Notes under the pieces: model-generated
Told to the model about the DNA's origin: nothing
What the model saw: the letters and a program-made list of their open reading frames with translations, nothing else
Databases searched by the model: none
Made by a program: the position numbers and the translations under genes
Source of the DNA: an uncultured Bilophila sp.
GTDB taxonomy: Bacteria > Desulfobacterota > Desulfovibrionia > Desulfovibrionales > Desulfovibrionaceae
Direction of reading: 5' to 3'
Assembly: GCA_910585945.1 (NCBI GenBank)
Contig: CAJUHZ010000011.1
Location: forward strand, 16,843 to 80,842
DNA: 64,000 nucleotides
Part shown: positions 17,421 through 25,711 of the stretch, one piece after another
Layout: each line of letters opens with the position of its first letter
How positions within the stretch are numbered: the stretch's first letter is position 1

Positions 17421-17462
17421 GGAAATATAGTTTTTTGTTTTATTTCAATATATTAAAAATGC
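17421..17462 (-). promoter_or_regulatory. AT-rich candidate promoter/operator of the nrdD operon
   Basis: A strikingly AT-rich stretch in a GC-rich neighbourhood, containing two ATATAT-type segments (AATATATTG and ACTATATTTC on the minus strand) about 25 bases apart. NrdR boxes have an ATAT-rich core and occur in pairs upstream of ribonucleotide reductase genes. The match here is only partial, so the assignment is tentative. Confidence 0.35.
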
Positions 17463-17476
17463 GTCTCAAGACCGGA

Positions 17477-17518
17477 AAAGCCCCGGAAGCGGCTTGTCTG
17501 GCGGGCTTCCGGGGCTTT
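17477..17518. terminator. Strong hairpin between the chemoreceptor and nrdD promoter
   Basis: AAAGCCCCGGAAG (17477-17489) and CTTCCGGGGCTTT (17506-17518) form a perfect 13-bp stem. On the minus strand the stem is followed by TTTT, so it most likely ends the chemoreceptor transcript. Confidence 0.75.
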
Positions 17519-17648
17519 CCCAAAGTTTAGAGATTTTTTTGAGTGCGGGCGGAAAGGCGGGTCCGGCGTGGAGCGCCCCCGGCCGCGGGTTGGTTCCGCA
17601 AGCATCGGATGCCGATTTCTCGGCAATGCGTTGCGGCAAACGGCTTCC

Positions 17649-19763
17649 TCAGGCGTTTTTCATCTCCAGAATAAGGTCGGCCAGTTTGTGCGCCTGGTTT
17701 GCCAAATCCGACACCGCATGGGATGCGTCGCTCATCGCTTCCGCCATAATGCCCGACATATCATTGACTTCGATGATTGATCTGTTGATTTCTTCGCTTG
17801 CCGCCGACTGTTCCTCACTTGCCGCCGCGATGGCCTGAACCTGGTCAGAGGTTGCGCCCACAGTTAAAACTATTTCTTCCAGAGCGCTTCCGGACTGGTT
17901 CGCAAGATCGGTGGCATAAGTGATGCGTTGCGCCGCATTGTCCATGGCCTGCATGCTTGTTTCCGTGCTTTCCTGGATAGCCCGGATGGCATTGCTCACA
18001 TCCATGGTGGAGGCCATTGTCTTTTCCGCAAGCTTGCGGACTTCATCGGCCACCACGGCAAAGCCGCGTCCGGCCTCGCCGGCCCGCGCCGCTTCGATAG
18101 CCGCATTCAGCGCAAGAAGGTTGGTTTGATCCGCAATGTCCGAAATCACGCCCATGATGCGGTTGATATCCTGGGCGCGGTCATTGAGTCGGGACATGTC
18201 GTTCTTGAGTTTCAGCGAGGTCTCCTGCACTTCGTCCATGCTCCGGACGACCAGTTGAACAATCTGCTGACCGGCTTCCGCCTTTTCCCTGGTTTCGGAA
18301 GAAGCTTCGGAAGCGGCTCCGGCGTTGCGCGCCACCTCCTGCACAGTCGCGTTCATTTCGTTCATGGCCGTAGCGGCTTCCTGAAGTCTCTGCGCGGATT
18401 CGGCGGCCCCGCGATTGGATTGTTCGATCTGGGCCGAAAGCTGTGTGGAGGCGGAACTTATTATTTCCACCATCCCTTCAAGCTGCCCGGCCGCGGCCAG
18501 CATACCCTCGCGTTTGGCGTTCTCCGCCTTTCTGGCCGCCTCTTCGGCCCTGGCCATGGCTGCTGTCGCTTCTTCCGTGGCTTTTTCGGCTTCCTGCGAC
18601 TTCCGGTGGGCATCGTCAATATTCTGTTTCAGACTTCCCACCATGCTGCGAAGGGCGTCGGCAAGTTTGCCGGTTTCGTCGTTTGTTCTGACATTCAGCT
18701 CCCGGTCAAGGTTGCCTGCCGCCACATCCTCCGCAAACTGCTGGGTGGAAGAAAGGGGCCTCACGATACCGCGCGTGATGAACACCGCCACCGCGATGCC
18801 GAGAACAAGGACGATGCCGAGGATGGCCGAAACCACTCTCGTGGAGGCGACAAGGGAAGCGGCGGCATCGGTAGTGAACTTTTTGGAATTTTCGCTTGTC
18901 AATTGAACCATTTTGATGCTGTCTTCGTACATGGTCTGATACTGTTCGTATCTCGATTTGCCGGAGACGAAAAACTCGCGCAGCGAATTGACCACGGCGC
19001 TGGCGCTGTCGGTGAACTTCTGATATTTCCGCGTGGTTTCGGCAAAAAGCGCGCGCTCTTCCGGCCGCAAGAGCATCCCTTCCATTTTTTGCGCATCGGC
19101 GGCAATGGTCGAGAGATCTTTTTGCAAATTCGTATAGGCGTCCAAATCGTTATTGCGCTCGGCGTACATAATGTCCTGAACGAGAGCGCCTATTCTTGTC
19201 TGGATGGCGTTGGCGGTCAGGAGGCAGCGCGTGCATTGCGCGGCCGCGCGGGAATCTCCGACGCCGATATGATTTTCAAGGCTGGCGCCGATTGCATTGA
19301 TGAGAAGCCCGTATTGCTCCAGCAATTCGTTGGCCGATTTCCTCATCTCCACAACAAGGTTTTCGCTGGATGCGTAGACGTTCTGATTCTTTCGGATGAG
19401 ATCGGCATATGTGACCAGATCCTTTTCCGCCTTGTCAAGCGCCCTGGCGGTGTTTTCATAATGCACCCGCGCGTTGATCTGTTTCAACTCCTGGATATTT
19501 TCGCCAAAAAACTTTAAATACTCAAAGGTCTTGTTGATGTTATCCTCATCGCCGCCCTCAAAATAGGCTCTTGCGAAATAAGCCGCTTTCAGCAAATCGG
19601 TTTGCGCTTCATTCCAGTATATGAACCTGGGCAAGCGGTCATTGGCGATCTCGTCGGCCACTTTGGCGCCATTGTGCATGGCGTACACCGCCCAAAGGCC
19701 AAGAATCATCGTCAGAAGAAGTACAGAAAAGAATCCGCCGCCAATTTTTCCTCCAATCTTCAT
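17649..19763 (-). CDS. Methyl-accepting chemotaxis protein
   Basis: Transmembrane chemoreceptor of 704 residues. A short N-terminal signal anchor (about residues 9-30) and a second helix near 310-335 flank a mostly helical periplasmic ligand region of about 280 residues of the four-helix-bundle kind. A HAMP domain follows. The C-terminal coiled-coil signalling domain contains the conserved hairpin tip ADQTNLLALNAAIEAARAGE and GRGFAVVADEVRKLA. There is no C-terminal CheR-binding pentapeptide. I place the start at the ATG at 19763, which yields a typical N-terminus with AAGGG upstream; a GTG at 19802 is possible. It is a single-gene unit. The ligand is unknown. Confidence 0.93.
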   Translation of the reverse strand: MKIGGKIGGGFFSVLLLTMILGLWAVYAMHNGAKVADEIANDRLPRFIYWNEAQTDLLKAAYFARAYFEGGDEDNINKTFEYLKFFGENIQELKQINARVHYENTARALDKAEKDLVTYADLIRKNQNVYASSENLVVEMRKSANELLEQYGLLINAIGASLENHIGVGDSRAAAQCTRCLLTANAIQTRIGALVQDIMYAERNNDLDAYTNLQKDLSTIAADAQKMEGMLLRPEERALFAETTRKYQKFTDSASAVVNSLREFFVSGKSRYEQYQTMYEDSIKMVQLTSENSKKFTTDAAASLVASTRVVSAILGIVLVLGIAVAVFITRGIVRPLSSTQQFAEDVAAGNLDRELNVRTNDETGKLADALRSMVGSLKQNIDDAHRKSQEAEKATEEATAAMARAEEAARKAENAKREGMLAAAGQLEGMVEIISSASTQLSAQIEQSNRGAAESAQRLQEAATAMNEMNATVQEVARNAGAASEASSETREKAEAGQQIVQLVVRSMDEVQETSLKLKNDMSRLNDRAQDINRIMGVISDIADQTNLLALNAAIEAARAGEAGRGFAVVADEVRKLAEKTMASTMDVSNAIRAIQESTETSMQAMDNAAQRITYATDLANQSGSALEEIVLTVGATSDQVQAIAAASEEQSAASEEINRSIIEVNDMSGIMAEAMSDASHAVSDLANQAHKLADLILEMKNA

Positions 19764-20275
19764 GAAAGACCAGCCCTTACTTTTGAGTGTTTTATACCGC
19801 ACAGCGCCATTGCCGGATCAGACAGTGCATGACTGATTTCCATATGGGAGTCAGGCGTGCAGAACGAAAGCCCATTCTTGCATATGGCACATTGGCGTCG
19901 CCGCTCCATCCTGCCCGTTGGCCGGGAGCTTCTGACGTTGGGGCCGCGGCGTCCGGCGCAGAGGACGGATAGCTGTCATGCGGGTGCGGTCCCCGCTTTG
20001 GGGACAGCCGATGAGGCGGGGCCGCCCGGAGTGTTTTCCTGTCTTCTATCCGAAAGGGGCGGCAAGATAAATCATTTTCTATCGACAACAGCTCTCGGGG
20101 GCAGCCCCCATGAAAACGTCGGTCGCGAAAAGCCGTTTTTTCCGGCCGGCAGGGCGCAAGGCAAACAGCGGACGAAGCTGTATTGGACATATCGCAAGGT
20201 CAATGTTGGCCTTGTGCCCAAGCTGTCCTGACCGGAATAAAAAGGTTTTTTGACGCAGGCGGAGCGCGCGGAGCT
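19764..20275. other. Intergenic region upstream of the chemoreceptor, mostly a degenerate dispersed element
   Basis: No gene is supported in about 510 bases between the chemoreceptor start and the hydrolase stop. The right half (20099-20256) is a diverged copy of the inverted-repeat element described at 30929-31100. The left half holds the chemoreceptor promoter region but no clear motif. Confidence 0.55.
20099..20256. repeat. Dispersed intergenic element, family A, degenerate copy
   Basis: Shares in order CGCGAAAAG, TTTTTCCGGCCGGCA, AAGCTGT, and CGCAAGGTCAATGTTGGCC with the copy at 30929-31100. The left terminal repeat is eroded (CAGCCCCCATGAAAA for CAGCCCTCATTAAAA) and the right one is missing. 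Confidence 0.65.
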
Positions 20276-21052
20276 TCAATGGCTCCTGGCGCACGCCATG
20301 AGGAGTTCAGCGATATCATCGGGGCGGTGGAGGTGGACGTTGTGGGCGGAATCCATCCGCACCATCTGCCAGCCGAGGGAACCGGCGCGCTCGGCCGAAA
20401 GGCGCATGGCCGGGAGGCGGGCGGGCAGGCACTGCACATAGGTGGCGGGAACTCCGTTGCCGGGCAGGCCGCCAAGGTGCAGGCGATCGAGGTGCGGCTG
20501 GAGCGGCTGCGGCGTCATGTGCTCAAGGAACCATTCGCGCATCCCGGCCACGGCGAAATGCCCCGCCGCCGGCACGGGCATACTCACGCCGCCGTCGTGT
20601 TCGATCGCCAGTTGCCGCCGCTGTTCCGTAACTTCGGACGGGATGAGGTCAAAGGCGCATTCTCCGGAGAAGGGAAGCATGGCGTCGAGATACACGAGCC
20701 GGCGCAGACGGGAGGCCATGCGTTCGGCCGCGCCGGTCAGCACCATGCCGGCGTAGCTGTGACCCACCAGAATCACGTCGTGGAGGTCCTGATATCGGGC
20801 CAGGTTGACCACGTCCATGACGTGCGTTTCCAGCGTGACGGCGGGCGAGAGCAGGTGCCGGCGATCGGCCAGGCCCGTCAGCGAAAGGCTGTACACGCGA
20901 AACCCGGCGGCGGCCAGGCGCGGGGCCACAAGCGTCCAGCACCAGGCTCCGCACCACGCGCCGGGGACCAGAACAAAGGCGGCTTCCCGCCGCGGGGTGA
21001 AGGACGGTTCCGGATTCTCTCGCATACTGTTCATGGCGTTGTTCCAGGGCAT
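20276..21052 (-). CDS. Alpha/beta-fold hydrolase (plant-esterase-like)
   Basis: Cytoplasmic hydrolase of up to 258 residues. The oxyanion stretch LVPGAWCGAWCW is followed by the nucleophile elbow GHSYAG, with the catalytic serine at about residue 99, and a late MDSAHNVHLHRPDD stretch that should supply the histidine. The overall pattern resembles the small esterase / hydroxynitrile-lyase group. It is the last gene of the long minus-strand run that includes tupB and tupC, starting about 15 bases after the ATPase stop. No good ribosome binding site precedes 21052, so the real start may be one of the nearby internal ATGs (21034 or 21025). The substrate cannot be predicted. Confidence 0.8.
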   Translation of the reverse strand: MPWNNAMNSMRENPEPSFTPRREAAFVLVPGAWCGAWCWTLVAPRLAAAGFRVYSLSLTGLADRRHLLSPAVTLETHVMDVVNLARYQDLHDVILVGHSYAGMVLTGAAERMASRLRRLVYLDAMLPFSGECAFDLIPSEVTEQRRQLAIEHDGGVSMPVPAAGHFAVAGMREWFLEHMTPQPLQPHLDRLHLGGLPGNGVPATYVQCLPARLPAMRLSAERAGSLGWQMVRMDSAHNVHLHRPDDIAELLMACARSH

Positions 21053-21066
21053 GGATTTTTGCGGGT

Positions 21067-21795
21067 TCAGTCGGCGGGGGCGGGCGCGACGTTTGCGCCG
21101 GCCCTGTCCGGCAAGACTGTCGACAACGGCGTCGGAGCCGCGTGCGGATCGTTGGCCAGGCTTCCGGCCGTGAGTCGGACAAGGCGTTGGGCAAGGGGGG
21201 CGAGCCAGTCGCGATCGTGCGAAACCACGATCACGGCCGCGCCGCGCCCGGCGGCTTCGCGGGCGGCGTCCGCGATTTTGGCGGCGCTTTCCTCATCCAC
21301 GCTGGCGGTGGGTTCGTCCATGAGCAACGCCCGCGGCTTCAGCGCGAGGCGCGCGGCAAGGGCCACGCGCTGGGCTTCCCCGCCGGACAGTTCGTGCCGG
21401 CGGCGAGCGGCGAAGATCGCCGGGTCAAGCCCCACGTCGCGCAAGGCTTCGCCGGCGGCGGCGCGGGCGCTTGCGGCGTCCGTCCCGCGCGCCAGAAGGC
21501 CGTAGCTCACGTTGGCCTGCACCGAGCGGGAAAGCAGATACGGGGTTTGCAACAGCAGCGTGACCTGCCGGCGCTGAGCGAGATTGCGCGCGTCGGCCGG
21601 CTGACCGTTGAGGAAGATCCGCCCCTCGTCCGGCGCTTCCAGCAGGGCGAGCAGGCGCAGGAGCGTGGACTTGCCGCTCCCGTTGCGCCCGGTGATCCCG
21701 AGGATTTCCCCGGCATACGCCTCGAAATGCGGCAGGTTGAGGACCACGCGCCCGCTGTGGCGACGGATGACGTTTTCAAGGCGAAAAAGCGGCAC
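21067..21795 (-). CDS. tupC: Tungstate-type ABC transporter ATP-binding protein (TupC-like)
   Basis: ATPase of 242 residues with Walker A GRNGSGKST, signature LSGGEAQRVALAARL and Walker B ALLMDEPTASVD. It begins six bases after the permease stop and so forms the cytoplasmic engine of that importer. The pairing with a TupB-like permease suggests tungstate, which anaerobes of this kind need for formate dehydrogenases. The periplasmic binding protein TupA, normally first in the operon, is absent here. A general molybdate or sulfate role is less likely given the permease type but cannot be excluded. Confidence 0.78.
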   Translation of the reverse strand: MPLFRLENVIRRHSGRVVLNLPHFEAYAGEILGITGRNGSGKSTLLRLLALLEAPDEGRIFLNGQPADARNLAQRRQVTLLLQTPYLLSRSVQANVSYGLLARGTDAASARAAAGEALRDVGLDPAIFAARRRHELSGGEAQRVALAARLALKPRALLMDEPTASVDEESAAKIADAAREAAGRGAAVIVVSHDRDWLAPLAQRLVRLTAGSLANDPHAAPTPLSTVLPDRAGANVAPAPAD

Positions 21796-21801
21796 GCCGG
21801 T

Positions 21802-22500
21802 CTACGCTCCCATCCGTCGACGAAGCCCGGCCAGCCCGAGATTCAGGACAAGGGCCAGGCTGACGAGCACGATCCCGAGCGCGATGCTGCGGGCGTAATC
21901 GCCCTTGCCGGTTTCCAGGGTTATGGCTGTGGTGATGGTCCGGGTGGCCCATTTGATGTTGCCGCCCACCAGCATGGAAATGCCCACCTCCGAGACCACC
22001 CGGCCGAAGGCCGTGACGCAGGCCGTGAGCAGGTGAAAGCGCACCTCGCGCACCGTGGAGAAAAACATGCGCCACGGCCCGGCCCCGAGCGTGCGCAGGG
22101 TGGGCGCGAGCAGACTGTCCGCCTGCTCCACGGCAAGGCAGGCGTGCGCGGCGACAATGGGCAGACCAAGCAGGGCAAGGCCGACAGCCATGCCCGGCAC
22201 GGTGAAGAGCAGTTCCAGATCGGCCAGCGGTCCCTGTCGGGCAAGCAGCAGGTAGACAAGCAGCCCGAGTACCACCGTGGGAAAGCAGAGCGCGGTTTCA
22301 ACCGCCAGGCGCACGGCTCCCCGTCCGGGGAAGCGGCAATACCCGAGCAGAAAGCCGAGCGGAACGCCAAACCCGAGACAGCCGATCATGGCAAGGCCGG
22401 AGCTTTGCAGTGTGGCCTGCACGGCCGCGAAGGTTTCCGCATCTCCGGAAGAGAGCAGATCGAACGCGCTGCAAAACGCCTCGCCGAGAACGCTCATCAA
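21802..22500 (-). CDS. tupB: Tungstate-type ABC transporter permease (TupB-like)
   Basis: Inner-membrane permease of 232 residues with five to six hydrophobic helices and the short cytoplasmic coupling loop around GAGPWRMFFSTVREVR. It resembles TupB-type permeases (GVPLGFLLGYCRFPGR near the N-terminus; ATRTITTAITLETGKGDY near residue 190). The upstream neighbour 17 bases away encodes a small secreted protein and not a TupA-like binding protein. Overlapping ATGATG codons leave the exact start open by one residue. Confidence 0.78.
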   Translation of the reverse strand: MMSVLGEAFCSAFDLLSSGDAETFAAVQATLQSSGLAMIGCLGFGVPLGFLLGYCRFPGRGAVRLAVETALCFPTVVLGLLVYLLLARQGPLADLELLFTVPGMAVGLALLGLPIVAAHACLAVEQADSLLAPTLRTLGAGPWRMFFSTVREVRFHLLTACVTAFGRVVSEVGISMLVGGNIKWATRTITTAITLETGKGDYARSIALGIVLVSLALVLNLGLAGLRRRMGA

Positions 22501-22517
22501 ACGTCCGTTCGGACAGG

Positions 22518-22985
22518 CTATTGCAGGAGGTAGCCGTAACGCGCGGCAAGGGCGTCCGTGCGTTCGATGAGTTTGGCCGCCACGTCGTTCACCTCATCCG
22601 GAGTGAGCACGCCCACTTCGCGCGTCAGGTAATGGCGCAGGGTGGCTTCCGACTGCGAGAAGACCCAGACCACCGAGTAGGCGGAACCGACTCCGGGCCG
22701 GCTTGGAAACTCCGGGGTGCTGGAGATGAGCACGCGCAGTTTCGGGGTATCCTTGTCGGTCAGGGAGAAGAGGTTGCTTGCGTTGAAGACTTCCTTCACG
22801 CGCGTTGTCAGGCGCGACCCCAGACTGTCCGTGCCCTCAAACTCCACGGCAATGGGCGTGTTCCGCTCGGTGATCGGTTTGGGCGTGTCGGGCAGGGGCG
22901 TTTTCTGCTTCGGGGCTTCGGCGGCAAGGGCCGGGACGGCGCACAGGGTGAAGATCAGCAGAGCAGGGCAAAGAAGCCGACGCAT
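22518..22985 (-). CDS. Small secreted protein of unknown function
   Basis: Protein of 155 residues starting at the ATG at 22985, which has AAGGAG at good spacing. The first 22 residues (MRRLLCPALLIFTLCAVPALA) form a classical signal peptide with an ALA cleavage site. The mature part begins with a proline/lysine-rich stretch and continues as a mixed alpha/beta domain (VEFEGTDSLGSRLTTRVKE, LRVLISSTPEF, SVVWVFSQSEATLRHYL), which suggests a periplasmic protein. It lies between purN and tupB on the same strand. I do not recognise a family. At this size it is too small to be the missing TupA. Confidence 0.7.
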   Translation of the reverse strand: MRRLLCPALLIFTLCAVPALAAEAPKQKTPLPDTPKPITERNTPIAVEFEGTDSLGSRLTTRVKEVFNASNLFSLTDKDTPKLRVLISSTPEFPSRPGVGSAYSVVWVFSQSEATLRHYLTREVGVLTPDEVNDVAAKLIERTDALAARYGYLLQ

Positions 22986-23023
22986 GGGAAACTCCTTGAA
23001 AAAATCCGCTTTGGGACCGGGGG

Positions 23024-23806
23024 TTAAAATCTTTCCAGCGGCGGGCAGAACAGGACGTCCCCGTCGCAAGGCACGCGAAGAGAAATTTCTCCCGTCTGGC
23101 GGGGCAGGAGCCGCACGCCCCGGGCGTCATTCCGGGTGGAAGCGTCGGGAGCTTCCGGACTGGCGGGATTCAGGGCCGAATTCGGGGCGAAATTGGGGCC
23201 GGAACCTGCCGTGTCGCCCGGAGCATAGCGTTGGAGCCGGCCTTCGGCAAGCCATTGCAAGGCTTGCGGATAGATGCGGTGTTCCTGCCGGTGGATGCGT
23301 TCGGCCAGGGCTTCCTCGCTTTCTCCGGGCAGGTGGGGCACGGCGGCCTGGATGATGACCGCGCCGTGATCCATGATTTCGTCCACGAAATGCACGGTGC
23401 AGCCCGTGATGCGCACGTTCCAGGCGTGGGCGTCGGCAATGCCGCGCACGCCGGGAAAGGCCGGGAGCAGGGCCGGATGGATGTTGAGCACCCGGCCGGG
23501 AAAGGCCGCGAGAAAGGCCGGCGAAAGCATGCGCATGTAGCCGGCCAGGGCCACGGTGTCCGCGCCGGCCTCGCGCAGGGCCGCGACGACGGCCGCATCG
23601 TAGGCTTCGCGGCTGGGCCAGGCCGTGTGATCCATGACGGCGCACGGCACGCCGAAGTCGGCGGCCCGCGCGATGACCCCGGCCCCCGGCCGGTTGCAGA
23701 CCACAAGGCGGATATCCGCGTCAAGCAGGCCGTTGCGGACGGCGTTGAACATGGCCTGGGCGTTGGTGCCGCTGCCGGAAGCGAGGATGGCGAGCGCGAT
23801 TGTCAC
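23024..23806 (-). CDS. purN: Phosphoribosylglycinamide formyltransferase
   Basis: Folate-dependent GAR transformylase of purine synthesis, transferring a formyl group from 10-formyl-THF to GAR. The N-terminus LAILASGSGTNAQAM, the catalytic region ALAGYMRMLSPAFL and RVLNIHPALLPAF, and the HFVDEIMDHGAVIIQ stretch are all present. It starts with GTG at 23806, overlapping the cobA-hemD stop by four bases with GGGAGGT upstream, so it is translationally coupled. At 260 residues it is longer than the usual 190-220: the last 50 residues (after LQRYAPGD) are a proline/asparagine-rich tail without a known fold. Confidence 0.93.
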   Translation of the reverse strand: MTIALAILASGSGTNAQAMFNAVRNGLLDADIRLVVCNRPGAGVIARAADFGVPCAVMDHTAWPSREAYDAAVVAALREAGADTVALAGYMRMLSPAFLAAFPGRVLNIHPALLPAFPGVRGIADAHAWNVRITGCTVHFVDEIMDHGAVIIQAAVPHLPGESEEALAERIHRQEHRIYPQALQWLAEGRLQRYAPGDTAGSGPNFAPNSALNPASPEAPDASTRNDARGVRLLPRQTGEISLRVPCDGDVLFCPPLERF

Positions 23807-25326
23807 GGGCGGACCTCCCGGCCGGCGGCGGCCACGGCTTCGGCCAGCGCCGGAACAGTGTATTCGGCCGGCATGATGCGGCAGGCGAGGCCGTACCCTT
23901 CCAGGGTTCTGGCCGTCACCGGACCGATGCAGGCGAGTTGGACCTCGGGGTGCTCCTTCAGTTTTTCCGCCGGGATGCGCGCAAAAAAGTTGTGCACTGT
24001 GGAGGAGGAACCAAAGGTGACGCAGAAAAGCCGTCCGGCCTCGATCGCGGCCAGCACTTCGTCCTGCCGCCCGGCGGCGGGCACGGTTTCGTACACGGGC
24101 AGGACGCGCGCTTCGGCCCCGGCCCGGGTCAGGGCTTCGGGCAGAACGTCCCGGGCCTGCCGCGCCCGGGGAATGAGTACCCGCCTGCCGCGCATCTCGT
24201 CCGTGCGGCACAGGCCCTCGGCCACGCTTTCGGCCACATACGATTCGGGCACAAGGTCGGCCCGGATGCCCCGCGCCGCAAGCGCCGCGGCCGTGGCCGG
24301 ACCAATGGCGGCCACCCGCGCGCGGCCGAAGGCGCGGCTGTCCCGCCCGACGGCGGCAAGGCGTTTCCAGAACGCGTCCACGCCGTTGGCGGAAGTGAAG
24401 ACGATCCAGTCCCAGGTTTCCAGTTCGCGGGCGGCCGCGTCAACTTCGGCATACTCCGGCAGGGGGGCGATTTCGATGGTGGGGAACTGGATGACTTCGG
24501 CCCCCAGTTCCTCCAGCCGGCTGGCCAGGCCGCTGGCCTGTTCCCGGGCGCGCGTGACCACCACGGCCCGGCCGAAAAGCGGCCGCCGCTCGAACCAGTT
24601 GAGGCGATCGTGCAGCAGGGCCACCCTGCCCACGATGATCACCGAGGGGTTGACAAAGCCTTTTGCCGTTGCTTCCGCGGGCAGTTTTTCAAGCGTGGAG
24701 ACAAGGCTCCTGTGCCGCGCGGTGGTGCCCCAGTGCACGAGCGCCGCGGGCGTGTCCGGCGCAAGACCGGCCCGGATGAGGTTGGCGCTGATGTCGGGCA
24801 GGTTTTTCATGCCCATGACGAAAACAAGCGTGTTGGCGCTGGCCGCGAGAGCTTCCCAGTTGTGGACCGAACCGGGCTTGTCCGGCCGCTCGTGACCGGT
24901 GATGAGCGTTACGGAAGAGGCGAAATCGCGGTGCGTCAGCGGGATGCCCGCGTAGGCCGGTCCGGCGATGGTGCTGGTGACGCCCGGCACTTCCTCGAAG
25001 GGGATGCCGGCGTCGATCAGGGCTTCAGCCTCTTCGCCGCCCCGTCCGAAGATGTACGGATCGCCGCCCTTCAGGCGGGCGACGGTTTTGCCCTCGCGCG
25101 CCTTCGCCACCAGCAGCCGGTTGATTTCTTCCTGCGGCAGGGCGTGCAGGCCGGCCTTCTTGCCGACATAGACGCGTTCCGCATCCGGCCGGGCGTGGGC
25201 AAGCAGGGCGTCGCTCGCCAGGTAATCGTAGACGATCACGTCGGCCCGTTCGAGCAGGGCCTTGCCCCGCAACGTCAGGAGGCCGGGATCGCCGGGGCCA
25301 GCGCCGATAAGATAGACTGCACTCAT
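23803..25326 (-). CDS. Uroporphyrinogen-III C-methyltransferase / uroporphyrinogen-III synthase fusion
   Basis: Bifunctional tetrapyrrole enzyme of 507 residues. Residues 1-245 are a SAM-dependent CobA/SUMT domain (GAGPGDPGLLTLRG, RLKGGDPYIFGRGGEE, VMGMKNLPDI) that makes precorrin-2. Residues about 250-507 are a HemD domain (VVVTRAREQASGLASRLEE, FTSANGVDAFW, VTFGSSSTVHNFF) that makes uroporphyrinogen III. The fusion channels the pathway toward siroheme, cobalamin and the siroheme-dependent alternative heme route used by sulfate reducers, where siroheme also serves dissimilatory sulfite reductase. AAGGA precedes the start, and purN overlaps its stop. Confidence 0.95.
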   Translation of the reverse strand: MSAVYLIGAGPGDPGLLTLRGKALLERADVIVYDYLASDALLAHARPDAERVYVGKKAGLHALPQEEINRLLVAKAREGKTVARLKGGDPYIFGRGGEEAEALIDAGIPFEEVPGVTSTIAGPAYAGIPLTHRDFASSVTLITGHERPDKPGSVHNWEALAASANTLVFVMGMKNLPDISANLIRAGLAPDTPAALVHWGTTARHRSLVSTLEKLPAEATAKGFVNPSVIIVGRVALLHDRLNWFERRPLFGRAVVVTRAREQASGLASRLEELGAEVIQFPTIEIAPLPEYAEVDAAARELETWDWIVFTSANGVDAFWKRLAAVGRDSRAFGRARVAAIGPATAAALAARGIRADLVPESYVAESVAEGLCRTDEMRGRRVLIPRARQARDVLPEALTRAGAEARVLPVYETVPAAGRQDEVLAAIEAGRLFCVTFGSSSTVHNFFARIPAEKLKEHPEVQLACIGPVTARTLEGYGLACRIMPAEYTVPALAEAVAAAGREVRP

Positions 25327-25375
25327 GCCGTGTCCTTGGCGACGACCCCGCGCGGCGGCGCGGCGTCGCGCGGTT

Positions 25376-25708
25376 TCAATGTCCGGAATACGCCAGAACG
25401 TCGTTCAGGCCCGCCGTGGACAGGCGGACTTCCCTTCCTGTAAACGAGGCGCGCGTCAGCGTCCAGTTTTCCATGTCGCACAGATCGATTTTGCCGGAAC
25501 TTGCCTCATTCAGGCAGGGGATCAGGGCTTCGACGATATCGTCCAGGGGAAAGAGCGCGCCTTCAAACGCGATGTTCAGCACGCCCGCGTCGTCAAGATC
25601 GGCGCAAGGGGGCAGGCCCCAGGCTTCCAGCGCGCTGTTTGCCGCGCGGCGGGCCGTTTCGTCGGTGGGGAAGAGGTGCCCCCAGGCCTTGCAGGGTTCG
25701 CGGCGCAT
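25376..25708 (-). CDS. Hypothetical protein, 110 aa
   Basis: Soluble protein of 110 residues starting three bases after the stop of the TPR protein gene, so it is probably translated from the same message. It is acidic, has no signal peptide or membrane segment, and contains several cysteines (PCKAWGHLF, GLPPCADLDD, EALIPCLNE, DLCDMENWTL). I do not recognise a family. Its tight coupling to the TPR gene and to cobA-hemD suggests a conserved local unit, but no role can be assigned. Confidence 0.65.
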   Translation of the reverse strand: MRREPCKAWGHLFPTDETARRAANSALEAWGLPPCADLDDAGVLNIAFEGALFPLDDIVEALIPCLNEASSGKIDLCDMENWTLTRASFTGREVRLSTAGLNDVLAYSGH

Positions 25709-25711
25709 GCT

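Noticed and set aside
17135..17476. Cobalamin riboswitch in the nrdD leader
   Set aside because: I looked for the conserved B12-box and GCCACTG-type core and did not find them. Only the terminator-like hairpin is supported.
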